Positions 23,440 to 31,301 of a stretch of 64,000 nucleotides of DNA are shown piece after piece. Each line of letters starts with the position of its first letter. Position 1 is the first letter of the stretch. This stretch comes from Streptomyces erythrochromogenes (GTDB taxonomy: Bacteria; Actinomycetota; Actinomycetes; Streptomycetales; Streptomycetaceae). The notes under the pieces were generated by a model. It saw only the letters and a program-made list of their open reading frames with translations, had not been told where the DNA came from and did not search any database. A program made the translations under genes and the position numbers. The stretch lies in assembly GCF_036170895.1 (NCBI RefSeq), contig NZ_CP108036.1, positions 6,421,501-6,485,500 on the forward strand, read 5' to 3'.

Positions 23440-24669
23440 ATGCATGCCTGGCCCGCTTCTGAGGTCCCCGCCCTTCCTGGCAAGGGCCGCGACCTCCAGA
23501 TCCACGACACCGCGACCCAGGGGACGATCACCCTCGCCCCCGGTCCCGTCGCCCGCATCTACGTCTGCGGCATCACCCCGTACGACGCGACCCACATCGG
23601 TCACGCGGCGACCTACAACGCGTTCGACCTCGTGCAGCGCGTGTGGCTCGACACCAAGCGGCAGGTCCACTACGTCCAGAACGTCACGGACGTGGACGAC
23701 CCGCTCCTGGAGCGGGCGCTGCGCGACGGCCACGACTGGACCGAGCTGGCCGAGCGCGAGACCGCGCTCTTCCGCGAGGACATGACGGCCCTGCGGATGC
23801 TGCCGCCGCAGCACTACATCGGAGCCGTCGAGGCCATACCCGGCATCGTGCCTCTGGTCGAGCGGCTGCGGGACGCGGGCGCCGCGTACGAGCTCGAGGG
23901 CGACATCTACTTCTCGGTGGAGTCCGACCCGCACTTCGGCGGGGTCTCCCACCTCGACGCCGAGGCGATGCGGCTGCTCTCGGCGGAGCGGGGCGGCGAC
24001 CCCGACCGTGCGGGGAAGAAGAACCCGCTGGACCCGATGCTGTGGATGGCGGCGCGTCCGGGCGAGCCGAGCTGGGACGGCGGCTCGCTGGGCCGCGGCC
24101 GGCCGGGCTGGCACATCGAGTGCGTCGCGATCGCCCTGGACCACCTGGGCATGGGCTTCGACATCCAGGGCGGCGGCTCCGACCTCGCCTTCCCGCACCA
24201 CGAGATGGGCGCCTCGCACGCCCAGGCGCTGACGGGCGAGTTCCCGATGGCCCAGGCGTACGTCCACGCGGGCATGGTCGCCCTGCACGGCGAGAAGATG
24301 TCGAAGTCGAAGGGCAACCTCGTCTTCGTGTCGGCGCTGCGCCGCGCCGGGGTGGACCCGGCGGCGATCCGCCTGGCCCTGCTCTCGCACCACTACCGGG
24401 CGGACTGGGAGTGGACGGACGCCGTCCTCGACGAGGCCGTGGCCCGCCTGGAGCGGTGGCGCGCGGCGGTGTCCCGGCCGGACGGCATCCCGGCGGACGC
24501 GGTCCTCGAAGAGGTCCGCGAGGCCCTGGCCAACGACCTGGACGCCCCCGGGGCGCTGGCGGCCGTGGACCGCTGGGTGGAGCTCCAGAACGCCACCGAC
24601 GGCGACGACGAGTCGGCCCCCGGCCTGGTCTCCCGGACCGTGGACGCCCTCCTGGGCGTAGCGCTCTAG
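23440..24669 (+). CDS. mshC: L-cysteine:1D-myo-inositol 2-amino-2-deoxy-alpha-D-glucopyranoside ligase (mycothiol synthesis)
   Basis: 409 aa. A class I tRNA-synthetase-like fold derived from CysRS: zinc ligand C43 in [17 protein letters not shown] at 52-55 and KMSKS at 286-290. It lacks the CysRS anticodon-binding domain and is of MshC length. It uses ATP to join cysteine to GlcN-Ins, the penultimate step of mycothiol synthesis in the cytoplasm. Other zinc-site elements ([24 protein letters not shown]) are present. The long perfect hairpin downstream separates it from the convergent PAC2 gene. Confidence 0.95.
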   Translation: MHAWPASEVPALPGKGRDLQIHDTATQGTITLAPGPVARIYVCGITPYDATHIGHAATYNAFDLVQRVWLDTKRQVHYVQNVTDVDDPLLERALRDGHDWTELAERETALFREDMTALRMLPPQHYIGAVEAIPGIVPLVERLRDAGAAYELEGDIYFSVESDPHFGGVSHLDAEAMRLLSAERGGDPDRAGKKNPLDPMLWMAARPGEPSWDGGSLGRGRPGWHIECVAIALDHLGMGFDIQGGGSDLAFPHHEMGASHAQALTGEFPMAQAYVHAGMVALHGEKMSKSKGNLVFVSALRRAGVDPAAIRLALLSHHYRADWEWTDAVLDEAVARLERWRAAVSRPDGIPADAVLEEVREALANDLDAPGALAAVDRWVELQNATDGDDESAPGLVSRTVDALLGVAL

Positions 24670-24724
24670 GAAACGGCAGGAGCGCGCCCCCGGCCCGGTG
24701 CCGGGGGCGCGCTCCTGCCGTTTC
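24670..24724. terminator. Very long bidirectional terminator hairpin
   Basis: Perfect 25-bp inverted repeat (24670-24694 and 24700-24724) with a 5-nt loop. It begins directly after the mshC stop, with an A-rich start and T-rich end that suit both orientations. Confidence 0.9.
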
Positions 24725-24748
24725 ACGGCTTCGTCCGGTGCCGGTGGG

Positions 24749-25780
24749 CTACGGGGTCTCCCCGTCGCCCTCTCCGTCGCCCCCGGCGGGACCCTCCGCC
24801 GGGCCTTCCGCCGGGGCGTCCGGGCCGGCCGGGCCGTTCTGGTCCGCTGCTTCCTCCGGCTTCGGCTTCGGCTGGGGGCGGCCGCCCGACAGGTCCCGGA
24901 AGTACGAGCCGGTGTCCGTGGCCGTCTCCGGGCCCGCCGCCGGATCCCGCCGCCGCAGGTACCGCTCGAACTCCCGCGCGATCGCGTCGCCCGAGGCCTC
25001 CGGCAGGTCGGCGGTGTCCCGCGCCTCCTCCAGCGTCTGGACGTACTCCGCCACCTCGCTGTCCTCGGCGGCCAGTTGGTCCACGCCCAGCTGCCAGGCG
25101 CGGGCGTCCTCCGGCAGTTCGCCCAGCGGGATCCTGATGTCGATCAGGTCCTCCAGCCGGTTCAGGAGGGCCAGCGTCGCCTTCGGGTTCGGCGGCTGCG
25201 ACACGTAGTGCGGCACGGCCGCCCACAGCGACACCGCCGGCACCCCGGCGTGCGTGCAGGCCTCCTGGAGGATGCCCACGATGCCCGTCGGGCCCTCGTA
25301 CTTGGTCTCCTCCAGGTCCATGGTCCGCGCCAGGTCCGCGTCCGAGGTGACCCCGCTCACCGGCACCGGCCGGGTGTGCGGCGTGTCCCCCAGGAGCGCC
25401 CCGAGGATGACCACCATCTCGACGCCCAGCTCGTGCGCGAAGCCGAGGATCTCGTTGCAGAACGACCGCCACCGCATGGACGGTTCGATTCCGCGTACCA
25501 GCACCAGGTCGCGCGGCTTGGCCCCGCCGATGCGGACCACCGAGAGCCGGGTCGTCGGCCACGTGATCTTCCGTACCCCGTTGTCCAGCCACACCGTGGG
25601 CCGGTTGACCTGGAAGTCGTAGTAGTCCTCGGCGTCCAGAGCCGCGAAGACCTCGCCCTTCCACTCCCGGTCCAGGTGTGCGACCGCACCGGAGGCCGCG
25701 TCACCCGCGTCGTTCCAGCCCTCGAACGCGGCCACCATGACCGGGTCGATCAGCTCGGGCACGCCCTCAAGCTCGATCAC
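24749..25780 (-). CDS. parJ: PAC2 family protein (ParJ-like actinobacterial signature protein)
   Basis: 343 aa. The PAC2 domain (proteasome assembly chaperone 2 fold) spans about residues 1-260: VIELEGVPELIDPVMVAAFEG, RSFCNEILGFAHELGVEMVVILGALLGD, THAGVPAVSLWAAVPHYV. The last about 40 residues are Pro/Glu/Gly-rich and disordered. By position between glpD and mshC it corresponds to S. coelicolor SCO1662. I recall that protein as ParJ, which interacts with ParA and affects chromosome segregation during sporulation; the symbol rests on synteny and memory. I start at GTG 25780 behind AAGGAGA; the longer ATG (25846) adds 22 basic residues not expected in the family. Confidence 0.8.
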   Translation of the reverse strand: MIELEGVPELIDPVMVAAFEGWNDAGDAASGAVAHLDREWKGEVFAALDAEDYYDFQVNRPTVWLDNGVRKITWPTTRLSVVRIGGAKPRDLVLVRGIEPSMRWRSFCNEILGFAHELGVEMVVILGALLGDTPHTRPVPVSGVTSDADLARTMDLEETKYEGPTGIVGILQEACTHAGVPAVSLWAAVPHYVSQPPNPKATLALLNRLEDLIDIRIPLGELPEDARAWQLGVDQLAAEDSEVAEYVQTLEEARDTADLPEASGDAIAREFERYLRRRDPAAGPETATDTGSYFRDLSGGRPQPKPKPEEAADQNGPAGPDAPAEGPAEGPAGGDGEGDGETP

Positions 25781-25856
25781 CCAGGTCTCCTTCCGAAGTT
25801 CCTTGCGTACGTGGGTCAGCCTAAGCCTTGTGGGGACACCGGCCACAGCCCACGAC

Positions 25857-25888
25857 AGAGGGGCGGTTCCCCTCGGAACCGCCCCTCT
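25857..25888 (-). terminator. Terminator of the glycerol operon
   Basis: Perfect 14-bp stem with a 4-nt loop, 19 bp beyond the glpD stop on the minus strand. Confidence 0.8.
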
Positions 25889-25906
25889 TCCCCACCTGCG
25901 TGAGAG

Positions 25907-27514
25907 CTATGCCTTGCGGGCCAGCATCTCCTCGACCCGGGCCTTCACGGAGTCGTCGTCCAGGCCGCGGATCGTCACCGTCGTGCGGCGGCGCAGCACG
26001 TCGTCGACCGTCTCGGCCCACTCGTTGTCACGGGCGTAGGCGACCTGCGCCCAGATCTCCGGACCGTCCGGGTGGATGCGTTCGGCCAGCGCCGGGTCCT
26101 CGTTCGCCAGGCGGGCGATGTCGAAGGCCAGGGAGCCGTAGTGGGAGGCCAGGTGGCGCGCGGTCAGCGGGTCCATGCGGGTGCCGGGCTCACGGTCCAC
26201 CAGCAGACGGTGCGCGACCGCGTTCGGGTTGGCGACACCCGGCAGCGCGATCCGGCGCACGAGGGACTTCACCGGCTCCATGTCCTCGGTCAGCGGGCTG
26301 CCCGGGAGCTTGGCCAGCTTGTCCATGACGACGCGGCCGATGTGGCGGTACGTGGTCCACTTGCCGCCGGCGACCGAGAGCATGCCGCCCGCGCCCTCGG
26401 AGACGACGGTCTCGCGCTTGGCCTTCTCCACGCCGCCGGGGCCGCCGGGCAGCACGCGCAGGCCGGCGAAGGCGTACGTCATCAGCGAGCGGTCGAGGTC
26501 GGCGTCCTTCACCGAGAAGGCCGCCTCGTCCAGGATCTGCTGGATGTCGGACTCGGTGGCGCGCACGTCCGCCGGGTCGCCCTCGTACACCTCGTCGGTG
26601 GTGCCGAGCAGCAGCTGGTCCTCCCACGGGAGGGCGAAGGTGATGCGGTACTTGTCGATCGGGGTGGCCATGGCGGCCTTCCACGGCGACTTGCGCTTCA
26701 TGACGATGTGCGCGCCCTTGGAGAGGCGGATCGACGGCATCGAGTGCTTGTCTTCCATGCGCCGCAGGTGGTCCACCCACGGGCCGGTGGCGTTGAGCAC
26801 GACGCGTGCGTCGACCCCGAACTCGGTGCCGTCCAGGCGGTCCTTGAGCTCGGCGCCGGTGACCCGGCCGTTGGTCTTGCGCAGGCCGGTGACCTCGGCG
26901 TGGTTGAGGACGACCGCGCCCGACTCGACGGCCGCGCGGACCGTCATGACGGCGACGCGGGAGTCGTTCATCTGGTGGTCGTAGTAGACCGCGACGGCCT
27001 TGAGGTTGTCGGTCTTCAGACCGGGGTTGTCGGCGACGGCACGGGCCGGGGATATGACCTTGCCCATGCCGTCGCCGAAGGCCGAGAGGGCGGAGTAGGC
27101 GAAGACGCCCGCGCCCAGCTTGGCCGCACCCACCGGACCGCCCTTGTAGACCGGCAGGTAGAAGGTGAGCGGGTTGACCAGGTGCGGGGCCACGTCCTTG
27201 GCCAGCACCCGCCGCTCGTGGTGGTTCTCCGCGACCAGCTTGACCGCGCCGGTCTGCAGGTAGCGCAGGCCACCGTGGACGAGCTTGGAGGAGGCCGAGG
27301 AGGTGGCGCCGGCGAAGTCGCCGGCGTCCACCATGGCAACCCGCAGACCCGACTGCGCGGCGTGCCAGGCCACCGAGGTGCCCAGGATTCCACCGCCGAT
27401 GACCAGCAGGTCGTACGTGGCCTTCGCCAGCTGCTCGCGGGTCTCGGCACGGCTCGCGTTCGCGCCGGCGGTCGGGTGCGTACCCAGGGCGGGGACGCTC
27501 TGCAGGGTGCTCAT
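25907..27514 (-). CDS. glpD: Aerobic glycerol-3-phosphate dehydrogenase
   Basis: 535 aa. FAD-binding GGGILG near residue 40 (LLVIGGGILGTSVAWHAA), the DAO-family SSKLVHGGLRYL motif near 75 and a C-terminal cap with EIWAQVAYARDNEWAETVDDVLRRRT are visible. It oxidises glycerol-3-phosphate to dihydroxyacetone phosphate and passes electrons to the quinone pool at the membrane. It is the last gene of the gylR-controlled operon (41 bp after glpK). The first 30 residues are a polar extension before the Rossmann fold. Confidence 0.95.
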   Translation of the reverse strand: MSTLQSVPALGTHPTAGANASRAETREQLAKATYDLLVIGGGILGTSVAWHAAQSGLRVAMVDAGDFAGATSSASSKLVHGGLRYLQTGAVKLVAENHHERRVLAKDVAPHLVNPLTFYLPVYKGGPVGAAKLGAGVFAYSALSAFGDGMGKVISPARAVADNPGLKTDNLKAVAVYYDHQMNDSRVAVMTVRAAVESGAVVLNHAEVTGLRKTNGRVTGAELKDRLDGTEFGVDARVVLNATGPWVDHLRRMEDKHSMPSIRLSKGAHIVMKRKSPWKAAMATPIDKYRITFALPWEDQLLLGTTDEVYEGDPADVRATESDIQQILDEAAFSVKDADLDRSLMTYAFAGLRVLPGGPGGVEKAKRETVVSEGAGGMLSVAGGKWTTYRHIGRVVMDKLAKLPGSPLTEDMEPVKSLVRRIALPGVANPNAVAHRLLVDREPGTRMDPLTARHLASHYGSLAFDIARLANEDPALAERIHPDGPEIWAQVAYARDNEWAETVDDVLRRRTTVTIRGLDDDSVKARVEEMLARKA

Positions 27515-27555
27515 ATCTCTTTCAGCTCCTCGTCGATTGACTCAGCTGGTGCGGA

Positions 27556-29082
27556 TCAGCTGGCGTCTTCGTCGTCGACCCAGCCCATGGAACGCTCCAC
27601 GGCCTTGAGCCAGCTCTTGTACTCGCGGTCCCGCTGGTCGGCGGGCATCCGCGGGGTCCACTCCGCCGCGCGGCGCCAGTTGGCGCGCAGGGCGTCGGTG
27701 TCGGGCCAGAAGCCGACGGCCAGGCCGGCGGCGTAGGCGGCGCCGAGGCAGGTGGTCTCGGCGACCATCGGGCGCACCACGGGGGCGTCCAGGAAGTCCG
27801 AGAGCGTCTGCATCAGCAGGTTGTTGGAGGTCATGCCGCCGTCGACCTTGAGGGCCGCGAGCTCGACGCCCGAGTCCTTGGTCATGGCGTCGGTGATCTC
27901 GCGGGTCTGCCAGGCGGTGGCCTCCAGGACGGCACGGGCGATGTGCGCCTTGGTGACGTACCGGGTGAGGCCGGCGATCACACCGCGGGCGTCGGAGCGC
28001 CAGTACGGGGCGAACAGGCCGGAGAAGGCCGGCACGAAGTAGGCGCCGCCGTTGTCCTCCACGGAGGAGGCCAGGGTCTCGATCTCGGCCGCGGACTTAA
28101 TCAGGCCCATCTGGTCGCGCATCCACTGGACGAGCGAGCCGGTGACGGCGATGGAGCCTTCCAGGGCGTAGACCGGCTTCTGGTCGCCGATCTGGTAGCC
28201 GACCGTGGTCAGCAGGCCGCTGTAGGAGTTGATGATCTTGTCGCCGGTGTTCATGAGCATGAACGTGCCGGTGCCGTACGTGGACTTGGCCTCGCCCTCG
28301 GCGAAACAGGTCTGGCCGAACAGCGCGGCCTGCTGGTCGCCGAGCGCCGAGGCGACCGGGACGCCGGCGAGGACGCCGTCCTTGACGTGGCCGTAGACCT
28401 CGGCGGAGGACTTGATCTCGGGGAGCACGTTGAGCGGGACGCCCATCGACTCAGCGATCTTCTCGTCCCAGGCCAGGGTGTGCAGGTTCATCAGCATGGT
28501 GCGCGAGGCGTTGGTGACGTCCGTGACGTGCGCACCGCCCTGGGCGCCACCGGTGAGGTTCCAGATGACCCAGGAGTCCATGGTGCCGAAGAGGATGTCG
28601 CCCGCCTCGGCGCGCTCGCGCAGGCCCTCGACGTTGTCGAGCAGCCAGCGGACCTTCGGGCCCGCGAAGTAGCTCGCCAGCGGCAGGCCGGTCTCGCGGC
28701 GGAAGCGGTCCTGGCCGACGTTGCGGCCGAGCTCCTTGCACAGGGAGTCGGTGCGGGTGTCCTGCCACACGAGCGCGTTGTGGACCGGCTCGCCGGTGTG
28801 GCGGTCCCACAGCAGGGTGGTCTCGCGCTGGTTGGTGATGCCGATCGCCTTGACGTCGGCGGCGGTGATCTCGGCCTTGGCGATGGCGCCGGCGACGACC
28901 TCCTGGACGTTGGTCCAGATCTCGGTGGCGTCGTGCTCCACCCAGCCCGGCTTCGGGAAGATCTGCTCGTGCTCCTTCTGGTCGACGGCGACGATGCGGC
29001 CGTCGCGGTCGAAGACGATGCAGCGGGAGGAGGTGGTGCCCTGGTCGATCGCGGCGATGAAGGGGCCGGTGCTGCTGGTCAT
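27556..29082 (-). CDS. glpK: Glycerol kinase
   Basis: 508 aa, the usual FGGY-kinase length. N-terminal phosphate loop [15 protein letters not shown] at about 11-25, [13 protein letters not shown], the substrate loop WQDTRT and the second-domain ATP-binding [14 protein letters not shown] are present. It phosphorylates glycerol to glycerol-3-phosphate, trapping it in the cytoplasm for GlpD. An AGGAG site precedes the ATG. It is 79 bp after glpF and 41 bp before glpD. Confidence 0.97.
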   Translation of the reverse strand: MTSSTGPFIAAIDQGTTSSRCIVFDRDGRIVAVDQKEHEQIFPKPGWVEHDATEIWTNVQEVVAGAIAKAEITAADVKAIGITNQRETTLLWDRHTGEPVHNALVWQDTRTDSLCKELGRNVGQDRFRRETGLPLASYFAGPKVRWLLDNVEGLRERAEAGDILFGTMDSWVIWNLTGGAQGGAHVTDVTNASRTMLMNLHTLAWDEKIAESMGVPLNVLPEIKSSAEVYGHVKDGVLAGVPVASALGDQQAALFGQTCFAEGEAKSTYGTGTFMLMNTGDKIINSYSGLLTTVGYQIGDQKPVYALEGSIAVTGSLVQWMRDQMGLIKSAAEIETLASSVEDNGGAYFVPAFSGLFAPYWRSDARGVIAGLTRYVTKAHIARAVLEATAWQTREITDAMTKDSGVELAALKVDGGMTSNNLLMQTLSDFLDAPVVRPMVAETTCLGAAYAAGLAVGFWPDTDALRANWRRAAEWTPRMPADQRDREYKSWLKAVERSMGWVDDEDAS

Positions 29083-29161
29083 GATGGCTGCTCCTGGCAG
29101 GTCTGGTGAGTAGGCGGAATCAGGAGTGCAGTGCGGATCTTACGAGCGCGGCAGATGCTGA

Positions 29162-29944
29162 TCAGGCGAACGCGATGTTGTAAAGACCGCCGGCGAGCGC
29201 GGCACCGACGAGCGGGCCGACCACCGGGATCCAGGAGTAACCCCAGTCGGAGCCGCCCTTGTTGGGGAGCGGCAGCAGGGCGTGGACGATGCGGGGTCCG
29301 AGGTCGCGGACCGGGTTGATGGCGTAGCCGGTCGGGCCACCCAGGGAGAGGCCGATGCCGACCACCACGAAGGACGTGATCAGGACACCTATGACGCCGA
29401 GGCCCTTGCCGTCGTCCTGGAGGCCCTGGGTCAGGATCGCCAGGACCAGGACGGCGGTGCCGATGATCTCGGTCGTGAGGTTCTGCACGACGTTACGGAT
29501 CTCGGGGCCCGTGGAGAAGATGCCGAGCACGGGTCCGGCCACGTCGTGCGGGTGCGGGTCCTCCGGGCCGAGCTTGGCGTCGCGGATGTGCTCGGGGTCC
29601 GCGAGGTGGACGCGGAACTGGCCGTAGTAGGTGATCCACATCAGGACCGCGCCGAGCATGGCGCCCAGGAGCTGGCCGGCGAAATAGACGGGCGTGTCGC
29701 CCCACTCGCCGGTCTTGACGGCGAGGCCGACGGTGACCGCCGGGTTGAGGTGCGCACCGGAGAGCGGCGCGGACACGTAGGCCGCGATCAGGACCGCGAA
29801 GCCCCAGCCGAAGGTGATCGCGAGCCAGCCCGCATTGCGGGCCTTGGAGCTCTTGAGTGTCACGGCGGCGCACACGCCACCACCGAGCAGGGTGAGCAGG
29901 GCGGTACCGATGGTCTCGCCGATGAAGATGTCGGAGCTGGACAC
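29162..29944 (-). CDS. glpF: Glycerol uptake facilitator (aquaglyceroporin)
   Basis: 260 aa MIP channel with six hydrophobic segments. The first pore loop has the canonical Asn-Pro-Ala ([15 protein letters not shown]). The second has Asn-Pro-Val ([13 protein letters not shown]), a departure from the usual NPA of GlpF while keeping the selectivity-filter RD. It should allow glycerol diffusion across the cytoplasmic membrane. GTG start with AAGGAG. First gene of the glycerol operon, behind the GylR-type palindrome at 30069. Confidence 0.93.
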   Translation of the reverse strand: MSSSDIFIGETIGTALLTLLGGGVCAAVTLKSSKARNAGWLAITFGWGFAVLIAAYVSAPLSGAHLNPAVTVGLAVKTGEWGDTPVYFAGQLLGAMLGAVLMWITYYGQFRVHLADPEHIRDAKLGPEDPHPHDVAGPVLGIFSTGPEIRNVVQNLTTEIIGTAVLVLAILTQGLQDDGKGLGVIGVLITSFVVVGIGLSLGGPTGYAINPVRDLGPRIVHALLPLPNKGGSDWGYSWIPVVGPLVGAALAGGLYNIAFA

Positions 29945-30258
29945 CCGCGACTCCTTACGTACGTCCAGGGGTGGGCGGACACCGGGTCCCTCCGGTGGTT
30001 CCGCGCACTCGGTGAGTGCTGCACCGGTCCTTGGCCTTGTCGCATCCTAGCGCGTATTGCCGGTAGGTGTTCGACAATGCCGACCGATGAACGGCAGTTT
30101 TCCGCCCAGGTGAAGAATGCGTCAAGGGTCGGCCAGGCCAATGTGTCGGATCGTTACCCGTAGGTGCGATCAGCCAAATCCGGCCATTCGAAGGTCGAGA
30201 TATGGCGAAAAATGGGCAGAACAGGGCCAGGTGATGGCCGAAGCCTGCTAAGGGAAGG
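29945..30258. promoter_or_regulatory. gylR-glpF intergenic regulatory region
   Basis: 314 bp without a gene between the gylR stop and glpF start. It contains the palindrome-like site at 30069-30085 and a minus-strand TAGGAT (30044-30049) that could be a -10 for the structural genes. This would leave a leader of about 95 nt containing small GC hairpins. Multiple promoters are plausible, as reported for the S. coelicolor gyl locus. Confidence 0.5.
30069..30085. promoter_or_regulatory. Candidate GylR operator upstream of glpF
   Basis: GTTCGACAATGCCGACC shares its first 12 bases with the site upstream of gylR (31074-31090) and has dyad character (GTTCG...CGACC). It lies 20 bp upstream of the candidate -10 at 30044-30049. 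Confidence 0.55.
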
Positions 30259-31026
30259 TCAGAACCGGCCTGCGCCGAGATCGCGTGAAACGGAGCGCGC
30301 ACAGTCGCGCACCGAGGCCACGAGGGCCGCGCGGGGCTCACCGCCCTCGCCGCACACCCGTTCCACCGCGCCCGCCACCGCCACCGCGCCCACCGGCATC
30401 CGGCGCCGGTCGTGGATCGGCGCCGCCACCGAGGCGATGCCCTCCCAGGTCTCCTCGACGTCGCAGGCCCAGCCGCGCGCCCGGGTCAGGCTCAGGATCG
30501 CCTCGAAGTCGGTGCCGTCCGTGACCGTGCGGGGGGTGAAGGCCTCGCGCTCCACCTCGTGCGCCTGGGTGTGCGCGACCGGGTCGTACGCCGACAGCAC
30601 CTTGCCCAGGGCGGTCGAGTGCAGCGGCTGCATGGCCCCGACCTCCAGCACCTGGCGGCTGTCGTCGGGCCGGAACACGTGGTGCATGATCAGCACCCCG
30701 CTCTGGTGCAGCACGCCCACGTACACGCTCTCGCCGCTCGCCCGGGCCAGGTCGTCCGTCCACACCAGGGCGCGGGCGCGCAGCTCGTGGACGTCGAGAT
30801 AGCTGTTGCCCAGGCGCAGCAGCTCGGCGCCCAGCTGGTAGCGGCCGGAGGCCGGGTCCTGCTCCACGAAGCCCTCTGCCTGCAGGGTGCGCAGGATGCC
30901 GTGGGCCGTGCCCTTGGCCAGCCCCAGTGACGAGGCCACGTCGGAGAGCCCCAGCCGGCGCTCTCCGCCCGCCAGGAGTCGCAGCATCGCAGCGGCTCGT
31001 TCGAGCGACTGGATGTTCCGTGCCAT
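30259..31026 (-). CDS. gylR: IclR-family glycerol operon regulator GylR
   Basis: 255 aa. N-terminal winged helix-turn-helix (LGLSDVASSLGLAKGTAHGILRTLQAEGFV, residues about 25-55). The C-terminal IclR effector domain contains GAMQPLHSTALGKVLSAY and ACDVEETWEGIASVAAPI. In Streptomyces GylR represses the glycerol operon and its own gene, with glycerol-3-phosphate as inducer. It is immediately upstream of, and codirectional with, glpF-glpK-glpD. Matching palindromes at both promoters support this assignment. Divergent from metH. Confidence 0.95.
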   Translation of the reverse strand: MARNIQSLERAAAMLRLLAGGERRLGLSDVASSLGLAKGTAHGILRTLQAEGFVEQDPASGRYQLGAELLRLGNSYLDVHELRARALVWTDDLARASGESVYVGVLHQSGVLIMHHVFRPDDSRQVLEVGAMQPLHSTALGKVLSAYDPVAHTQAHEVEREAFTPRTVTDGTDFEAILSLTRARGWACDVEETWEGIASVAAPIHDRRRMPVGAVAVAGAVERVCGEGGEPRAALVASVRDCARSVSRDLGAGRF

Positions 31027-31073
31027 CGCGCAGCCTCCTGCTGACCTTCGTTACTACTGACCATCTTGACGCG

Positions 31074-31090
31074 GTTCGACAATGCTGAAC
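31074..31090. promoter_or_regulatory. Candidate GylR operator at the gylR promoter
   Basis: GTTCGACAATGCTGAAC is a 17-bp palindrome centred on an A/T: GTTC and GAAC outer arms and CA-TG inner arms match, with two mismatched positions per half. It lies 47 bp before the gylR start. Confidence 0.6.
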
Positions 31091-31096
31091 AGTATC

Positions 31097-31110
31097 GGTC
31101 GATGCCGACC
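31097..31110. promoter_or_regulatory. Second inverted repeat in the gylR-metH gap
   Basis: GGTCGATGCCGACC has 5-bp perfect arms (GGTCG/CGACC). It sits 23 bp downstream of the first operator, about two helical turns, and could be a weaker half of a tandem GylR site. Confidence 0.4.
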
Positions 31111-31228
31111 TCGCGCACCGTCGGAGATCTGTTCGCCGTACGGTCGCCGGGACATCCCCCGCCACGTTCCCGCCACAGAATGCAGTCCGCCACGTGGGAC
31201 ACCCACACCGGGGCGGGCGCCCCGCGGT

Positions 31229-31293
31229 TACCCTGGCCGCGTGCGCCCCTGACACAGCGGGGGCGCAAAGCCGACAGCCGTCGCATCCCAGGG
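31229..31293 (+). promoter_or_regulatory. metH promoter and structured leader
   Basis: TACCCT (31229-31234) is a possible -10. A perfect 7-bp hairpin GCGCCCC/GGGGCGC occupies 31243-31266. CCCTGG (31231-31236) can pair with CCAGGG (31288-31293), which overlaps the GGGAG ribosome-binding site. No conserved core of a SAM, SAH or cobalamin riboswitch was recognised. Confidence 0.35.
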
Positions 31294-31301
31294 AGCACTC
31301 C

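Noticed and set aside
31140..31301. Possible SAM, SAH, c-di-GMP or cobalamin riboswitch before metH
   Set aside because: A GCGCAAAGCC string faintly resembles part of a c-di-GMP-I aptamer, but the other conserved core segments are absent and no class fits.
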